Shown: positions 18,868 through 28,829, counted from the first letter of the stretch. The stretch: DNA of 64,000 nt from Salibacter halophilus (GCF_008806325.1 NZ_WACR01000008.1:124001-188000); one strand, 5' to 3'. Numbers and translations: made by a program. The notes: generated by a model not told the origin, from the sequence alone.

Positions 18868-20315
18868 TGAAATATTTCATTGAGAAATCCATCTTTTTAA
18901 TTTTCCTTTTGGCTACTGTGACTGCTCATACACAGTCTGTCATTTATCAAAATGAAAGGGATCATGTGGAAATTGAAAAATATTTCGATGACGGTTCAAT
19001 TCATATAAGCTACCTCAATAACGATACGTTTTATCTCGATTCGGTTTCGCCAGCAGGACAGTACATAAACTTGATAAATGTTGAGTTGAGTAATGAGGGA
19101 GAGTATTATACGAGATATAATTATAATGAAGATTACGGAATATTCACATCTAGGAGCGTTCCCGATACATCTTATTCTCCGGCAGAGGTGAGTTTCTTGC
19201 AGCTTTCTAGATATTCAAAAGCTGGCTCTTTGATCTGGCAAAAAGAGGTGAATCCGGGAGAGTTATACGGAAATGGGCAACACTATTTATTGTCGGTTTT
19301 AGATGACACTTTATACGCTTACGGTTCAACTTCAGAAGTAGGTGAGTGCGTACCCAAAGCTGTATTTATATCTCTATTGACTGATGGTCAGATCCTCAAA
19401 AATAAAATAATGGGAGAGTGTACTGATGTCCGATTTGTAAAAAGCGAAAACGGGTTTACTTTTCAGTTTAGTCAAATGTGTTCTTGTGGAAATTCGCCTC
19501 CAAGACCAGCAAAGATTTCTTACTTCAACCATAATCTCGAAAAAGAAAACGAGCTTGTCGTGAGTGGTGAAAACACACCATTTGTTGAGGATGATAAAAT
19601 AATCACACATTTTAAATTCCTGAGTGAAAGCACATATTTTGGCAGTGCTACCCTACAACATTCTAGTGATGAAGATCCAGTTATAGGTTCCAATTATAAT
19701 GGAAGTATGAAATGGTTGAGTTTGTCAAATTTCACAACATATACTTATGATGATGAATATCAAGCTAATGGAGAGGTTTATGATGTGATAAAATATGATA
19801 ATGGTTACTTGCTCTTTTATGGTGCTGGCTTCCATAACGGCTCTTTCGACTCAACTATTTTATTTCTCGATTATGTGGATCAAACTGTTTCTTATGATAT
19901 ACCTTTATGGCAATATACTTCTACTGGGGACCATGAAATTGGCTTTTTGTATGCGCATGAAAATGATGTCTTTTTACAAACGACTAAACGGGAAGGGGAT
20001 ATAAACAATTGGATTAGACAACGACATTTTTGGAGAGTCAATATTCCAGAAACCTGGCAAGGTCAAAAGAGAAAAGTGGAGCTTCCTCCCAAATTGAAAA
20101 TCTTTCCCAATCCGGCTAATAATTTTGTGATTATTGAAACGCTCACCAGTAGTGAATTAACAATGTTCAGTTCTACCGGGCAATTGATAAGAGAGCGAGA
20201 TTTAAATATCGGTCAGAACCGGCTTTCACTAACGGGGCTGGCGAGCGGAGTTTATTTTCTCAGATGCAATTCTGAAATAACTGGCAGTGAAGTTAAAAAG
20301 CTAATCATTAGATAA
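18867..20315 (+). CDS. Secreted T9SS type A sorting-domain protein, paralogue 2 of 3
   Basis: 482 residues from the ATG at 18867, which shares its A with the TGA of paralogue 1; the upstream GTG at 18864 is less likely. Signal peptide ends near TAHTQS. Central region parallels paralogue 1: DGSIHISYLNNDTFYLDSVS, VGEC, and a Cys-x-Cys motif MCSCGNSP. The sorting domain begins IFPNPANNFVIIET and ends VKKLIIR. The reuse of motifs with little overall identity between copies suggests old, diverging tandem duplicates. Function unknown. Two copies of the dispersed word (19386, 20211). Confidence 0.8.
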   Translation: MKYFIEKSIFLIFLLATVTAHTQSVIYQNERDHVEIEKYFDDGSIHISYLNNDTFYLDSVSPAGQYINLINVELSNEGEYYTRYNYNEDYGIFTSRSVPDTSYSPAEVSFLQLSRYSKAGSLIWQKEVNPGELYGNGQHYLLSVLDDTLYAYGSTSEVGECVPKAVFISLLTDGQILKNKIMGECTDVRFVKSENGFTFQFSQMCSCGNSPPRPAKISYFNHNLEKENELVVSGENTPFVEDDKIITHFKFLSESTYFGSATLQHSSDEDPVIGSNYNGSMKWLSLSNFTTYTYDDEYQANGEVYDVIKYDNGYLLFYGAGFHNGSFDSTILFLDYVDQTVSYDIPLWQYTSTGDHEIGFLYAHENDVFLQTTKREGDINNWIRQRHFWRVNIPETWQGQKRKVELPPKLKIFPNPANNFVIIETLTSSELTMFSSTGQLIRERDLNIGQNRLSLTGLASGVYFLRCNSEITGSEVKKLIIR

Positions 20316-20371
20316 TTTCTAATTGGACTGGTGTTTGTATATTTACTTACCGACTACAAAAAACCATTATA

Positions 20372-21838
20372 ATGAAATACGTTGTACTTTTTATTTTGAG
20401 CCTACTATCGATAAAAGCATCGACACAATCTTTGATCTACAATATTCAGGATCCCAATGCCAAAACCGAAAAAATATTTGATAACGGGGCACTCCATGTT
20501 AGCAAGATGGTCGGTTCTGATCTTCGAATAGATTCAATTACACCAAACGGACAAATCATTAATCTGAAGCAATTCCCGCTAAGGCAAGATACTCTCCTGC
20601 ATGGAAGAAATGTTTTTGTAGGTTATGATTATGAAGATGGAATAGGAGTTTTAACTACCTATTCTTTATCTCCTGATATGACGTATAGCTATCAATATGT
20701 AAGACTTTATAAACACGATGATGACGGTAATTATATCTTTCAAAGAGATATTTCACCAACAAATACGAGCCACTTCATTGAATCTTACCTCCCGTATTGG
20801 AGAAATGATTCTGTAATGCTTTATGGAAACTCTAACGAAGAGGGAGATTGCCATAGCGATGTTTATTCTGTATTTCTCAATGAACATGCATATAAATTGC
20901 ATTATAAAAATCTCAGTTATTGTGGTGGCAATAAGCCTTGTTTTAGAGGTGGTTATATGATCGTTAAGCGAAAAGGGGTATGTCAGTGTCACGATCAACC
21001 AAATGAACCGCAAGGCTTTAGTGCATTTGATAACAATGGAATTATTCAATCAACATTTGAAGTTGAAAAATGGTACTTTGATGGTTTTAACTACCTAAAA
21101 GGAGTAGATTTAAAACCGATTGACGCTGAACATGTTTTTGGAGCAGTTGCTGATGATGACGATGTAATTAGGTTAAAAAACATTCTTGTTACCTATCAGA
21201 ATCAAAGTAGCCAAAAATGGGAAAAACTCGATACCATTCTCAATTACGGGAACAACCAAAGCGGAAATAATCACACTTACCAAATTATCCCTTTTGGAAA
21301 TGGCTACCTGGCGTTTATCGGTCAGTCAGCAACAGGATTTGCCGGCAGTACAGAATATTATTACAATACAAATCTGAGACTCATTGAACTCGATCATAAC
21401 TTCAACGAAGTTCAGGAGCTGTGGAACAGTAATGTAAATGGTAAAACAATTTCAGGGACTATTACATCTGATGTTACTGCAACTGGAGATACCAACATAT
21501 ATTTGAATATAGAGAGCAAAATAGGGAACTCCAATAGCTTCACAAACTCTAATAGATTTGTGAGAATTGGCAATCCGTCAGTTGTGAACTCAAGCAAAAG
21601 AAAAGTTCATGACAATAACTTTCATGTTTATCCCAATCCGGTTAATGATAGAATTACTATAAAAGGTCTTTCTAGCGGGAAGTACCAATTTTACAACATA
21701 ACCGGAATGGTAGTCAAAGAAGGTGAAATCAATGCTGAAGTCTCAAATGTTGATGTTTCTGATCTTACTCCCGGAACTTACATTATAAAGACTTTACAAA
21801 ACAGCAAAACCCACCATACTAAATTGATCGTAAAATAA
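20372..21838 (+). CDS. Secreted T9SS type A sorting-domain protein, paralogue 3 of 3
   Basis: 488 residues, separated by 56 bp from paralogue 2. Signal peptide ends near KASTQS. The N-terminal block (SLIYNIQDPNAKTEKIFDNG) aligns with the other two; EGDC and a Cys-x-Cys motif (GVCQCHDQ) are conserved. The sorting domain starts VYPNPVNDRITIKG and ends TKLIVK. It is the most diverged of the three. The conserved cysteines in exported proteins may form a disulfide or bind metal, but this is inference. Confidence 0.8.
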   Translation: MKYVVLFILSLLSIKASTQSLIYNIQDPNAKTEKIFDNGALHVSKMVGSDLRIDSITPNGQIINLKQFPLRQDTLLHGRNVFVGYDYEDGIGVLTTYSLSPDMTYSYQYVRLYKHDDDGNYIFQRDISPTNTSHFIESYLPYWRNDSVMLYGNSNEEGDCHSDVYSVFLNEHAYKLHYKNLSYCGGNKPCFRGGYMIVKRKGVCQCHDQPNEPQGFSAFDNNGIIQSTFEVEKWYFDGFNYLKGVDLKPIDAEHVFGAVADDDDVIRLKNILVTYQNQSSQKWEKLDTILNYGNNQSGNNHTYQIIPFGNGYLAFIGQSATGFAGSTEYYYNTNLRLIELDHNFNEVQELWNSNVNGKTISGTITSDVTATGDTNIYLNIESKIGNSNSFTNSNRFVRIGNPSVVNSSKRKVHDNNFHVYPNPVNDRITIKGLSSGKYQFYNITGMVVKEGEINAEVSNVDVSDLTPGTYIIKTLQNSKTHHTKLIVK

Positions 21839-21911
21839 TTCTATATCAACTTATTGAAAATAAAAATTTTAGGTTATTCTGATTTAACCGCGTCAAATTC
21901 AATAGTTTTTC

Positions 21912-21919
21912 TATTTTTG
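21912..21919 (+). promoter_or_regulatory. Probable -7 promoter element of queA
   Basis: TATTTTTG matches TAnnTTTG and lies 23 bp before the queA ATG. The position 17 bp upstream does not show a clear TTTG, so only the -7 element is supported. Confidence 0.45.
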
Positions 21920-21942
21920 CAGCCCTCAAAAACGTTGCCTTC

Positions 21943-22992
21943 ATGAAATTATCGCAATTTAAGATTGACGTTCCCAATGAGCTTGTAGCTCAACACCCTG
22001 CTCAAGAGAGAGACGAATCGCGTTTAATGGTAGTCAACCGAAAGGAAGGCACCATCGAACACAAAATGTTCAAAGACATTGTGGATTACTTCGGTGAAGG
22101 TGATGCAATGGTCATGAACGACACCAAGGTGTTTCCGGCTCGTCTTTACGGGAACAAAGAAAAAACAGGTGCGCGCATTGAAGTTTTCCTTCTGCGTGAA
22201 TTGAATAAGAAAAGTCGCCTGTGGGATGTATTAGTAGATCCTGCTCGTAAAATCAGAATCGGAAATAAGCTCTATTTTGGAGAAGACGACAGCCTCGTAG
22301 CCGAGGTGATCGACAACACCACTTCGAGAGGTCGTACGCTTCGTTTCCTTTTTGACGGACCTTACGAGGACTTCAAGAAAACGGTTTACACGCTCGGTGA
22401 AACGCCACTTCCAAAATATATAACTCGCCCTGTTGAGCCTGAAGATGAAGAGCGTTTTCAAACGATTTTTGCAGAAAAAGAAGGCGCTGTAGCGGCTCCA
22501 ACTGCCGGTTTGCATTTTAGTCGGAACCTGATGAAGCGTCTCGAGCTCCACGGAGTTGAGTTCGCTAATCTAACTCTCCACACGGGACTGGGAACCTTCC
22601 GCCCGGTTGAGGTTGAGGATCTGACCAAACATAAAATGGACTCTGAAGAAGCATTTATCAATGAAGATTGTGTTTCTAAAGTCAACAAAGCAAAGCGCGA
22701 GAAAAAACGTGTTTGCGCGGTCGGAACCACGGTTATGCGGGCTCTTGAGTCATCAGTCTCAACTGACGACTACCTGAAGCCGTTTGAAGGATGGACGAAT
22801 AAATTTATTTTCCCTCCTTACGAATTCAGTATTCCAGATTCGATGATCACCAATTTCCACAACTCTGAAAGTACGCTCCTCATGATGGTGGCAGCTTTTG
22901 GAGGGTATGATTTGATCATGGAAGCTTACGAAACTGCAATAAAAGAAAAGTATCGTTTTTACGCTTATGGCGATGCGATGCTCATTATTTAA
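21943..22992 (+). CDS. queA: S-adenosylmethionine:tRNA ribosyltransferase-isomerase
   Basis: 349 residues. It converts preQ1 at the wobble position of GUN-anticodon tRNAs to epoxyqueuosine, using the ribosyl part of SAM. Family blocks: [24 protein letters not shown] at the N-terminus (partly quoted), [12 protein letters not shown] (~60-71), [10 protein letters not shown] (~186-195), [16 protein letters not shown] (~213-228) and [12 protein letters not shown] (~261-272). Complete, with a terminator directly after it. One exact dispersed word (22617) lies inside the EDLTKH codons. Confidence 0.95.
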   Translation: MKLSQFKIDVPNELVAQHPAQERDESRLMVVNRKEGTIEHKMFKDIVDYFGEGDAMVMNDTKVFPARLYGNKEKTGARIEVFLLRELNKKSRLWDVLVDPARKIRIGNKLYFGEDDSLVAEVIDNTTSRGRTLRFLFDGPYEDFKKTVYTLGETPLPKYITRPVEPEDEERFQTIFAEKEGAVAAPTAGLHFSRNLMKRLELHGVEFANLTLHTGLGTFRPVEVEDLTKHKMDSEEAFINEDCVSKVNKAKREKKRVCAVGTTVMRALESSVSTDDYLKPFEGWTNKFIFPPYEFSIPDSMITNFHNSESTLLMMVAAFGGYDLIMEAYETAIKEKYRFYAYGDAMLII

Positions 22993-23015
22993 ATAGCATT
23001 AGTAACTAGTTGCAT

Positions 23016-23046
23016 AAGCTGTTCGTATCTTGCGGACAGCTTTTTT
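23016..23046 (+). terminator. Rho-independent terminator of queA
   Basis: AAGCTGTTCG (23016-23025) pairs with CGGACAGCTT (23033-23042) with one G-T wobble, loop TATCTTG, followed by a run of T to 23046. It sits 24 bp after the queA stop and just before rlmN. Confidence 0.8.
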
Positions 23047-23053
23047 AGTTTTT

Positions 23054-24115
23054 ATGGATCAGCAGGTTAAGCCAAATATTAGAGATTTAAGTTTCGATAA
23101 ACTCGATAAATTACTGTCAGATCGCGGTGAAAAACCATTCCGCGTCAAGCAGATAAGCGAGTGGCTTTGGAAGAAGCACGCCCGCTCGTTCGATGAAATG
23201 ACCAACTTGTCTAAATCGACTCGTGCCTGGCTCGGATCTGAATATGACATCAAAAGAGTTGAGGTTGCCGAAGAACAAAAAAGTGAAGACGGAACGATTA
23301 AAAGTGCTTTTCGACTTCCTGATGGCCACATCGTAGAAGGTGTGCTCATTCCGGCTGAAGGGCGAATGACGGCTTGTATCTCTTCTCAGGTTGGTTGCAG
23401 TTTATCGTGTGCGTTTTGTGCTACCGGAACCATGAAAAGAATGAAAAACCTGAGCGGATATGAAATTTACGATCAGGTTGTGAATATTGCCAGGCAGGCA
23501 GAAAAATACTACGATCATCCGCTCACGAACATTGTTTTTATGGGAATGGGAGAGCCTTTGATGAATTTCAAAGGAATGATTGAGAGTATCGAGTATTTGA
23601 CATCAGAGAAAGGTTTGGGGATGTCTGCAAAACGAATTACAGTTTCAACTGCCGGAATTGCACGCATGATTAAACGAATGGCTGACGAATGTCCAAAAGT
23701 GAATTTAGCTCTTTCCCTTCACGCAGCCAGTGAAGAGAAGCGCGATAAGATCATGCCCATTAACCAGTCAAATTCTCTCGATTCATTAGCTGAAGCACTT
23801 TCGTATTACCGCAGCAAAACCAGGGCGAATCTTACTTACGAGTACATAGCGTTCAAAGACTTCAACGATTCTATTGAAGATGCTAAAAACCTCGTTAGTT
23901 TTTGCAAAAAAGTACCCGCCAAGGTGAACATTATCGAATACAACCCTGTTGATCACGCAGACTTTGAAAGGCCTTCAATTCAAAAAGTGGATGCTTTTGC
24001 AGCCTTTTTAGAAGCGAATGATGTACGGGTTACAATTAGGCGAAGTAGGGGAAAAGATATCGATGCGGCTTGCGGACAGCTCGCCAATAAAAACGATGCA
24101 GTAAAAAAACCGTAA
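23054..24115 (+). CDS. rlmN: Dual-specificity rRNA/tRNA adenine-C2 methyltransferase RlmN
   Basis: 353 residues from the ATG at 23054; the upstream in-frame TTG at 23030 lies in the queA terminator hairpin and is rejected. Radical-SAM enzyme that methylates A2503 of 23S rRNA and A37 of some tRNAs. The 4Fe-4S cluster motif CxxxCxxC appears as GCSLSCAFCATGTMK at residues ~114-128. The auxiliary catalytic cysteine is in the C-terminal AACGQLA. FMGMGEPLMNF and LSLHAASEEKRDKIMPIN are also typical. Complete. Confidence 0.95.
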   Translation: MDQQVKPNIRDLSFDKLDKLLSDRGEKPFRVKQISEWLWKKHARSFDEMTNLSKSTRAWLGSEYDIKRVEVAEEQKSEDGTIKSAFRLPDGHIVEGVLIPAEGRMTACISSQVGCSLSCAFCATGTMKRMKNLSGYEIYDQVVNIARQAEKYYDHPLTNIVFMGMGEPLMNFKGMIESIEYLTSEKGLGMSAKRITVSTAGIARMIKRMADECPKVNLALSLHAASEEKRDKIMPINQSNSLDSLAEALSYYRSKTRANLTYEYIAFKDFNDSIEDAKNLVSFCKKVPAKVNIIEYNPVDHADFERPSIQKVDAFAAFLEANDVRVTIRRSRGKDIDAACGQLANKNDAVKKP

Positions 24116-24154
24116 AAAGGCTACCGAAAATGTTTCAGCCTGTTTTTTAGCGTT

Positions 24155-24162
24155 TATATTTG
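24155..24162 (+). promoter_or_regulatory. Probable -7 promoter element of the polyprenyl synthase gene
   Basis: TATATTTG matches TAnnTTTG, 15 bp before the ATG at 24178. Because it overlaps the alternative TTG start at 24160, it supports the ATG at 24178 as the real start. Confidence 0.5.
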
Positions 24163-24177
24163 TTGGCACACAGAAGC

Positions 24178-25152
24178 ATGGCATTACTCGAAGAAATAAA
24201 AGCGCCTATAAAATCTGAAATGGAGACGTTTGAAAAGAAGTTCAGACATTCCATGAAAAGTTCGGTGCCTTTATTGGACAAAATCACGCATTACATCATC
24301 AAGCGAAAAGGGAAGCAAATGCGTCCTATGTTCGTTTTTCTCTCGGCAAAGCTCGTGGGAGACGTCAATGATTCAACGTACAATGCTGCTTCGCTCATTG
24401 AGTTGTTACACACAGCAACTCTGGTTCATGACGATGTTGTTGATGATGCTTATGAACGCAGGAGTTTTTTCTCGATCAATGCTCTTTGGAAAAATAAAAT
24501 AGCTGTTCTCGTTGGTGACTACTTACTGTCGAGAGGTTTGTTGTTGAGTGTTGACAAAGGTGAGTTCGACTTGTTGAGGTTGGTGAGTAATGCTGTAAGA
24601 GAAATGAGTGAAGGCGAACTTCTTCAAATGGAGAAGACGCGCAAACTCAATATTGATGAAAAAATCTATTTTGATATCATCCGCCAAAAAACAGCAACTT
24701 TAATTGCAGCTTGCTGTGCAACAGGGGTAGCTTCCAACAAAAAAGATGAAGAAACAATTCAGCGAGCTAAAGATTTTGGTGAAGCTGTGGGAATAGCATT
24801 TCAAATCAAGGACGATCTCTTCGATTACGGTGACGGGTCTAAAATTGGCAAGCCCACCGGAATTGATATCAAAGAGAAAAAGACAACGCTTCCATTGATT
24901 TACGCACTCAATAATGCTGATAATTCAACGCGTAGAGGGCTGATTTACAAAATCAAAAATCAGAATAACAACGACAAGAAAGTAAGGGAAGTCATCGATT
25001 ATGTAAAGGAGAGTGGCGGAATTGAATATGCCCGCAAAACGATGATGGAATACGTTGATAAAGCACTGAAAATCCTTCACACTTTTCCCGAGAATGATGC
25101 GCGCAATTCTCTCGAGCAATTAGTCGAATACACGGTTAACAGGAAAAAGTAA
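24178..25152 (+). CDS. Long-chain polyprenyl diphosphate synthase
   Basis: 324 residues from ATG 24178. Trans-isoprenyl diphosphate synthase with the first Asp-rich motif LVHDDVVDDAYERR (~81-94) and the second IKDDLFDYGD (~212-221); GKQMRPMFVFLSAKL is the substrate Lys/Arg block. Bulky residues before the first Asp-rich motif are small (AT), consistent with long products such as the octaprenyl chain for menaquinone, but chain length is not certain. Convergent with kbl, sharing a terminator. Confidence 0.9.
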   Translation: MALLEEIKAPIKSEMETFEKKFRHSMKSSVPLLDKITHYIIKRKGKQMRPMFVFLSAKLVGDVNDSTYNAASLIELLHTATLVHDDVVDDAYERRSFFSINALWKNKIAVLVGDYLLSRGLLLSVDKGEFDLLRLVSNAVREMSEGELLQMEKTRKLNIDEKIYFDIIRQKTATLIAACCATGVASNKKDEETIQRAKDFGEAVGIAFQIKDDLFDYGDGSKIGKPTGIDIKEKKTTLPLIYALNNADNSTRRGLIYKIKNQNNNDKKVREVIDYVKESGGIEYARKTMMEYVDKALKILHTFPENDARNSLEQLVEYTVNRKK

Positions 25153-25174
25153 TTTCGGTTCTGATCGAAAAGAA

Positions 25175-25201
25175 AAGCCCCATCTTGTTCAGATGGGGCT
25201 T
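25175..25201. terminator. Bidirectional terminator between polyprenyl synthase gene and kbl
   Basis: AAGCCCCATCT (25175-25185), loop TGTTC, AGATGGGGCTT (25191-25201): a perfect 11-bp stem. On the minus strand the stem is followed by TTTTCTTTT. Confidence 0.88.
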
Positions 25202-25211
25202 CCTTGCTTTT

Positions 25212-26402
25212 TTAATCAATTACTCCAAGATCTTTTCCAACCTTTTTAAAAGCTTCAATTGCTTTATCGAGGTGTTCACGTTCGTGGGCTGCTGAAAGCT
25301 GAACGCGGATTCTGGCTTGTCCTTTCGGAACCACGGGATAGAAGAACCCGATTACGTAAATTCCTTCTTTCAGGAGTCCGTCAGCGAATTTTTGGGATAG
25401 CGCAGCATCGTAAACCATTATGGGAACAATTGCTGAGTCCCCGTCTTTGATGTCGAAGCCGGCACTTTTGATGTTTTCTTTGAAGTAATTTATGTTGTCT
25501 TCAAGTTTATCTCTCAGATCTGTGCTGTCACTGAGCAGATCAAAAACAGCAATAGATGCTCCCACGATAGATGGAGCCAATGAGTTAGAGAAAAGGTAAG
25601 GGCGAGAGCGTTGACGAAGCAAATCAATGATTTCTTTACGGCCGGTTGTGAAGCCGCCCATCGCGCCACCAAGTGCTTTACCAAGCGTTCCGGTGATGAT
25701 ATCGACACGGCCCATTACATTTTTGAGTTCGTGTGTCCCGCGACCTGTTTTACCAATAAAGCCGGTTGCATGACATTCATCAACCATTACGAGGGCATCG
25801 TATTTTTCTGCTAAATCACAGATTTTATCGAGTTGTGCTACGTAGCCGTCCATCGAGAAAACACCATCAGTCACAATGATCTTGAAACGAGCTCCTTCAG
25901 CATCCTGAAGTTGCTTTTCGAGATCTTCCATATTGTTATTCTCGTAGCGGTAACGCTGAGCTTTAGAAAGGCGCACACCATCAATGATAGATGCGTGATT
26001 GAGTGAATCTGAAATGATAGCATCTTCTTTAGTGAGAAGCGGTTCAAAAATTCCACCATTTGCATCAAATGCCGCAGCGTAAAGGATTGTATCCTCGGTT
26101 CCCAGGAAGTCTGCAATTTTAGATTCTAGCGTTTTGTGGATGTCCTGTGTTCCGCAAATGAATCTAACTGATGACATTCCGAACCCGTGCGTGTCGAGCG
26201 TTTTGTGCGCTGCCTCAATCACTTTTGGGTGCGAGCTTAAACCCAGGTAGTTATTTGAGCAAAAGTTGAGTACTTTTTCACCTGTTGAGACCGTAATCTC
26301 AGCACCCTGCTCTGAGGTGATGATGCGTTCGTTTTTATAGAGTCCGTCAGCTTTTATTTGTTTGAGTTCTGACTGTAAGTGTTCTTTGAGTTTTCCGTAC
26401 AT
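25212..26402 (-). CDS. kbl: Glycine C-acetyltransferase (2-amino-3-ketobutyrate CoA ligase) or close alpha-oxoamine synthase
   Basis: 396 residues from the ATG at 26402; an ATG two codons upstream (26408) is possible. PLP enzyme of the alpha-oxoamine synthase family. Blocks: [20 protein letters not shown] (~46-65), [13 protein letters not shown] (~83-95), [19 protein letters not shown] with PLP-binding Asp/His, and [13 protein letters not shown] (~238-250) with the aldimine Lys. The N-terminus and GAMGGFTTG favour Kbl (threonine catabolism with threonine dehydrogenase) over serine palmitoyltransferase or BioF. No tdh is adjacent. Confidence 0.85.
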   Translation of the reverse strand: MYGKLKEHLQSELKQIKADGLYKNERIITSEQGAEITVSTGEKVLNFCSNNYLGLSSHPKVIEAAHKTLDTHGFGMSSVRFICGTQDIHKTLESKIADFLGTEDTILYAAAFDANGGIFEPLLTKEDAIISDSLNHASIIDGVRLSKAQRYRYENNNMEDLEKQLQDAEGARFKIIVTDGVFSMDGYVAQLDKICDLAEKYDALVMVDECHATGFIGKTGRGTHELKNVMGRVDIITGTLGKALGGAMGGFTTGRKEIIDLLRQRSRPYLFSNSLAPSIVGASIAVFDLLSDSTDLRDKLEDNINYFKENIKSAGFDIKDGDSAIVPIMVYDAALSQKFADGLLKEGIYVIGFFYPVVPKGQARIRVQLSAAHEREHLDKAIEAFKKVGKDLGVID

Positions 26403-26532
26403 AAACATTCTATTTTGTGCAGGAACAAATATAAGGAATGGAAAGTTGGGAGTAGAATGACTTTTTATTTAGGCTTAACAGTATTTTTATTTTGAAATTA
26501 AAACAGTTATTGTTGTGGTAAAATTATATACT

Positions 26533-28215
26533 ATGATCCGGAGAACCCTCTCATTAATAATCCTTACCGTAACATTTATAAACCTATCCTTTTGTCAACC
26601 TGTATCAGTGAACTGGCAAACGACTTTTAGAAAAAGTGGAGCCACTGTTTATGATGGAATTGAGTTGAATGATGGTTCAAAATTGATTGTGCTGGGTAAG
26701 CAGAGAAAAGAAAAGTATTACTATGCATATATAAATTCAAATGGAGAAAAAGAAAAGAAAAAAAGAATAAGAGCATCAAAGGGGATGAAAAAATTAGACT
26801 TTAAGAAGATGATTAATTTTGAAGGAACCCCATATTTTATTTTTACTTCTGTAACCTCATTTGGGAATAAGCTAAATGTTTATTTATTTCCATTCGATAA
26901 AGGGAAATATAAAATAGGAAGAGATCCAATTTCACAAATATCTTTAGATGTAGACGGTTCAAGGCACTACAAGTATATTTTGTCTAGTATTCATTATACG
27001 CCTAATAAAAAAGGCGCTGTAATTTCATTTTCATCAAAGAAAAAAGCAAGATCTGATTATATCGCTAATAAAGCTGTTGAAGTTTTTCAATCAGATTTAG
27101 AATTAAAAGAGGTTGATACGCAATTAAAAGAAAAAGATGAATTTGATCTTCAGGCGGTTGACTATGCTGTGAATAATAATGGAGTTAAGTTTATTTATTA
27201 TTCAGATTATGTCCCGTCCCATTTGACTTTTACTTCAAGTTCATTGAATGATTATAATCCTCAATACAGAGAGAGAAGTGGGCTGGGAAGACTCTATTCA
27301 AATCCATTGGGTCGCTACACTTTAAAGAGGTATAATGGCAATGGACTGAGGCAGGGGCTACGTAATTACTTGAAAGTAATTTATCCAAATGGTGAATCAA
27401 AATCATTCAAGATTAGAAGAAATGAAAACGACTTAGGGGTTAATGATTATTACATTTCATTGAATGAAAGTGGAAATGGTTTGCTTCTTTATGGTATTTC
27501 AAACATTGAGGATAAAGCATGGATATCGATACATGAATTTGATACGGAGAAAAGTGAGTTTAATTATAAAAAAGCTCAACTTAACCTAGACATTGATGTT
27601 GAGGATGACAAAATTAGTTATTATCCAGATGAGGTGAAGTATATTGATAATAAGCCTTGTATAGTTTTTGAAGGTTTTAGATTAGACTACAATAAAAAAA
27701 ATTTAGTCACCCCTGCAGCATCTTCAAGCATACATCATAAAAGTACTTCTTATACTTTTAAAACAAAGTATACTGATTTATTAGTTGTCGTTTTAGATAG
27801 TAACTTGAATGAAGTATACTCAACCAAAATCAATAAAAGGTATAATCACACTTATAGAAAAATAACTAAAAAACCTGAGAGGATTGAGTATTCTTTAGAT
27901 CCAAAGCTAAATACAGCAAACAAAAAAGATTTTATAGGCGGATATAGCGCGTTTGTGATAAATAGTAAGTTGTATGTGTTTTTCAATTCAGGAGGAGCAG
28001 AATATGATAGGTCAGGTGATTATTACAGCCAAAAGGATGATTTGTATATGTATCAATGTGTTATTAATCCAAAAGAGAAAAAAACTATTAAGCGGCAGTT
28101 AAGCGATGATGGAAACAATGAATTTATTCCGTTGAGATTTTATCAGTCTTCAAATAAGGTGCACTTATTTAGAAAAGAGTACGGTCGTTTCAGCGTAGGC
28201 TATTTGACTTACTAA
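26533..28215 (+). CDS. Large secreted protein of unknown function, low G+C
   Basis: 560 residues from the ATG at 26533 (a GTG six codons upstream is possible). A signal peptide ends near NLSFCQP. The rest is rich in Lys, Asn, Tyr and Asp, with many short beta strands of the type YDGIELNDGSKLIVLGKQ, reminiscent of propeller repeats; no family recognised and no C-terminal sorting domain. Codon use is much more A/T-rich than in the neighbouring kbl and gdhA, and no copy of the dispersed word is present, so the gene may be acquired. It stands alone between kbl and the rrf2 gene; the 144 bp after it show nothing. Confidence 0.7.
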   Translation: MIRRTLSLIILTVTFINLSFCQPVSVNWQTTFRKSGATVYDGIELNDGSKLIVLGKQRKEKYYYAYINSNGEKEKKKRIRASKGMKKLDFKKMINFEGTPYFIFTSVTSFGNKLNVYLFPFDKGKYKIGRDPISQISLDVDGSRHYKYILSSIHYTPNKKGAVISFSSKKKARSDYIANKAVEVFQSDLELKEVDTQLKEKDEFDLQAVDYAVNNNGVKFIYYSDYVPSHLTFTSSSLNDYNPQYRERSGLGRLYSNPLGRYTLKRYNGNGLRQGLRNYLKVIYPNGESKSFKIRRNENDLGVNDYYISLNESGNGLLLYGISNIEDKAWISIHEFDTEKSEFNYKKAQLNLDIDVEDDKISYYPDEVKYIDNKPCIVFEGFRLDYNKKNLVTPAASSSIHHKSTSYTFKTKYTDLLVVVLDSNLNEVYSTKINKRYNHTYRKITKKPERIEYSLDPKLNTANKKDFIGGYSAFVINSKLYVFFNSGGAEYDRSGDYYSQKDDLYMYQCVINPKEKKTIKRQLSDDGNNEFIPLRFYQSSNKVHLFRKEYGRFSVGYLTY

Positions 28216-28359
28216 TTTACCAGCTCTGCAATATCATTCTTATTAAAACTCAAGAACACTTTTAAGTTTAATGGGGAGACTATGCTTACAGAGTAAACTC
28301 TTGTACATGATTTATGTAAGCTGAAAGGAGATGTGTTTTCTACCATAGCCTCGTAATAT

Positions 28360-28794
28360 TTACTGATCACTCAGCAATTGCTCTTTCTTGATGATTGCGG
28401 CCAAACTACTGCGTTTTAAAATCTCTACAGTTTCGTTGCGGACTTCATAAAAAACCTGCCTGATACCGCAAGTTGCTTCATCAATACATTCCTCGCAGCG
28501 TTCGTAGTACTTGTATGTAACACAGGGGAGAAAGGCGATTGGCCCGTCAAATAATCGCATCACATCAGCGAGGTTGACTTCCTCTGGTGCCTTAATGAGA
28601 TAGTATCCGCCACCACGCCCTTTTTTGCTACTCAGTATTCCGGCATTTTTCAGATCCAGCAATATGGACTCCAAAAACTTTTGTGGGATGTTTTCCTGTT
28701 CAGAAATATCGCTGATCAAAATAGGTCCTTTCTCGTATTGTTTTGCGAGATGAACGAGAGCGTTGATTGCGTATTTAGCCTTTTTCGAGAGCAA
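28360..28794 (-). CDS. Rrf2-family transcriptional regulator, probably Fe-S
   Basis: 144 residues. An N-terminal winged helix (SKKAKYAINALVHLAKQYEK; ISEQENIPQKFLESILLDLK) and the wing KGRGGGYYL are typical of Rrf2/IscR regulators. The effector loop has four cysteines in FLPCVTYKYYERCEECIDEATCG. IscR-type proteins use three Cys to hold a 2Fe-2S or 4Fe-4S cluster, so a cluster-sensing regulator of Fe-S, nitrosative or redox genes is likely; the fourth Cys is notable. The target is unknown. Confidence 0.88.
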   Translation of the reverse strand: MLSKKAKYAINALVHLAKQYEKGPILISDISEQENIPQKFLESILLDLKNAGILSSKKGRGGGYYLIKAPEEVNLADVMRLFDGPIAFLPCVTYKYYERCEECIDEATCGIRQVFYEVRNETVEILKRSSLAAIIKKEQLLSDQ

Positions 28795-28829
28795 TTTTCA
28801 GATTTTGGTCAAAGGTAATAAAGCAAAAT

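Noticed and set aside
23030-23053. RlmN start at TTG 23030
   Set aside because: Lies within the queA terminator stem; the ATG at 23054 matches the family.
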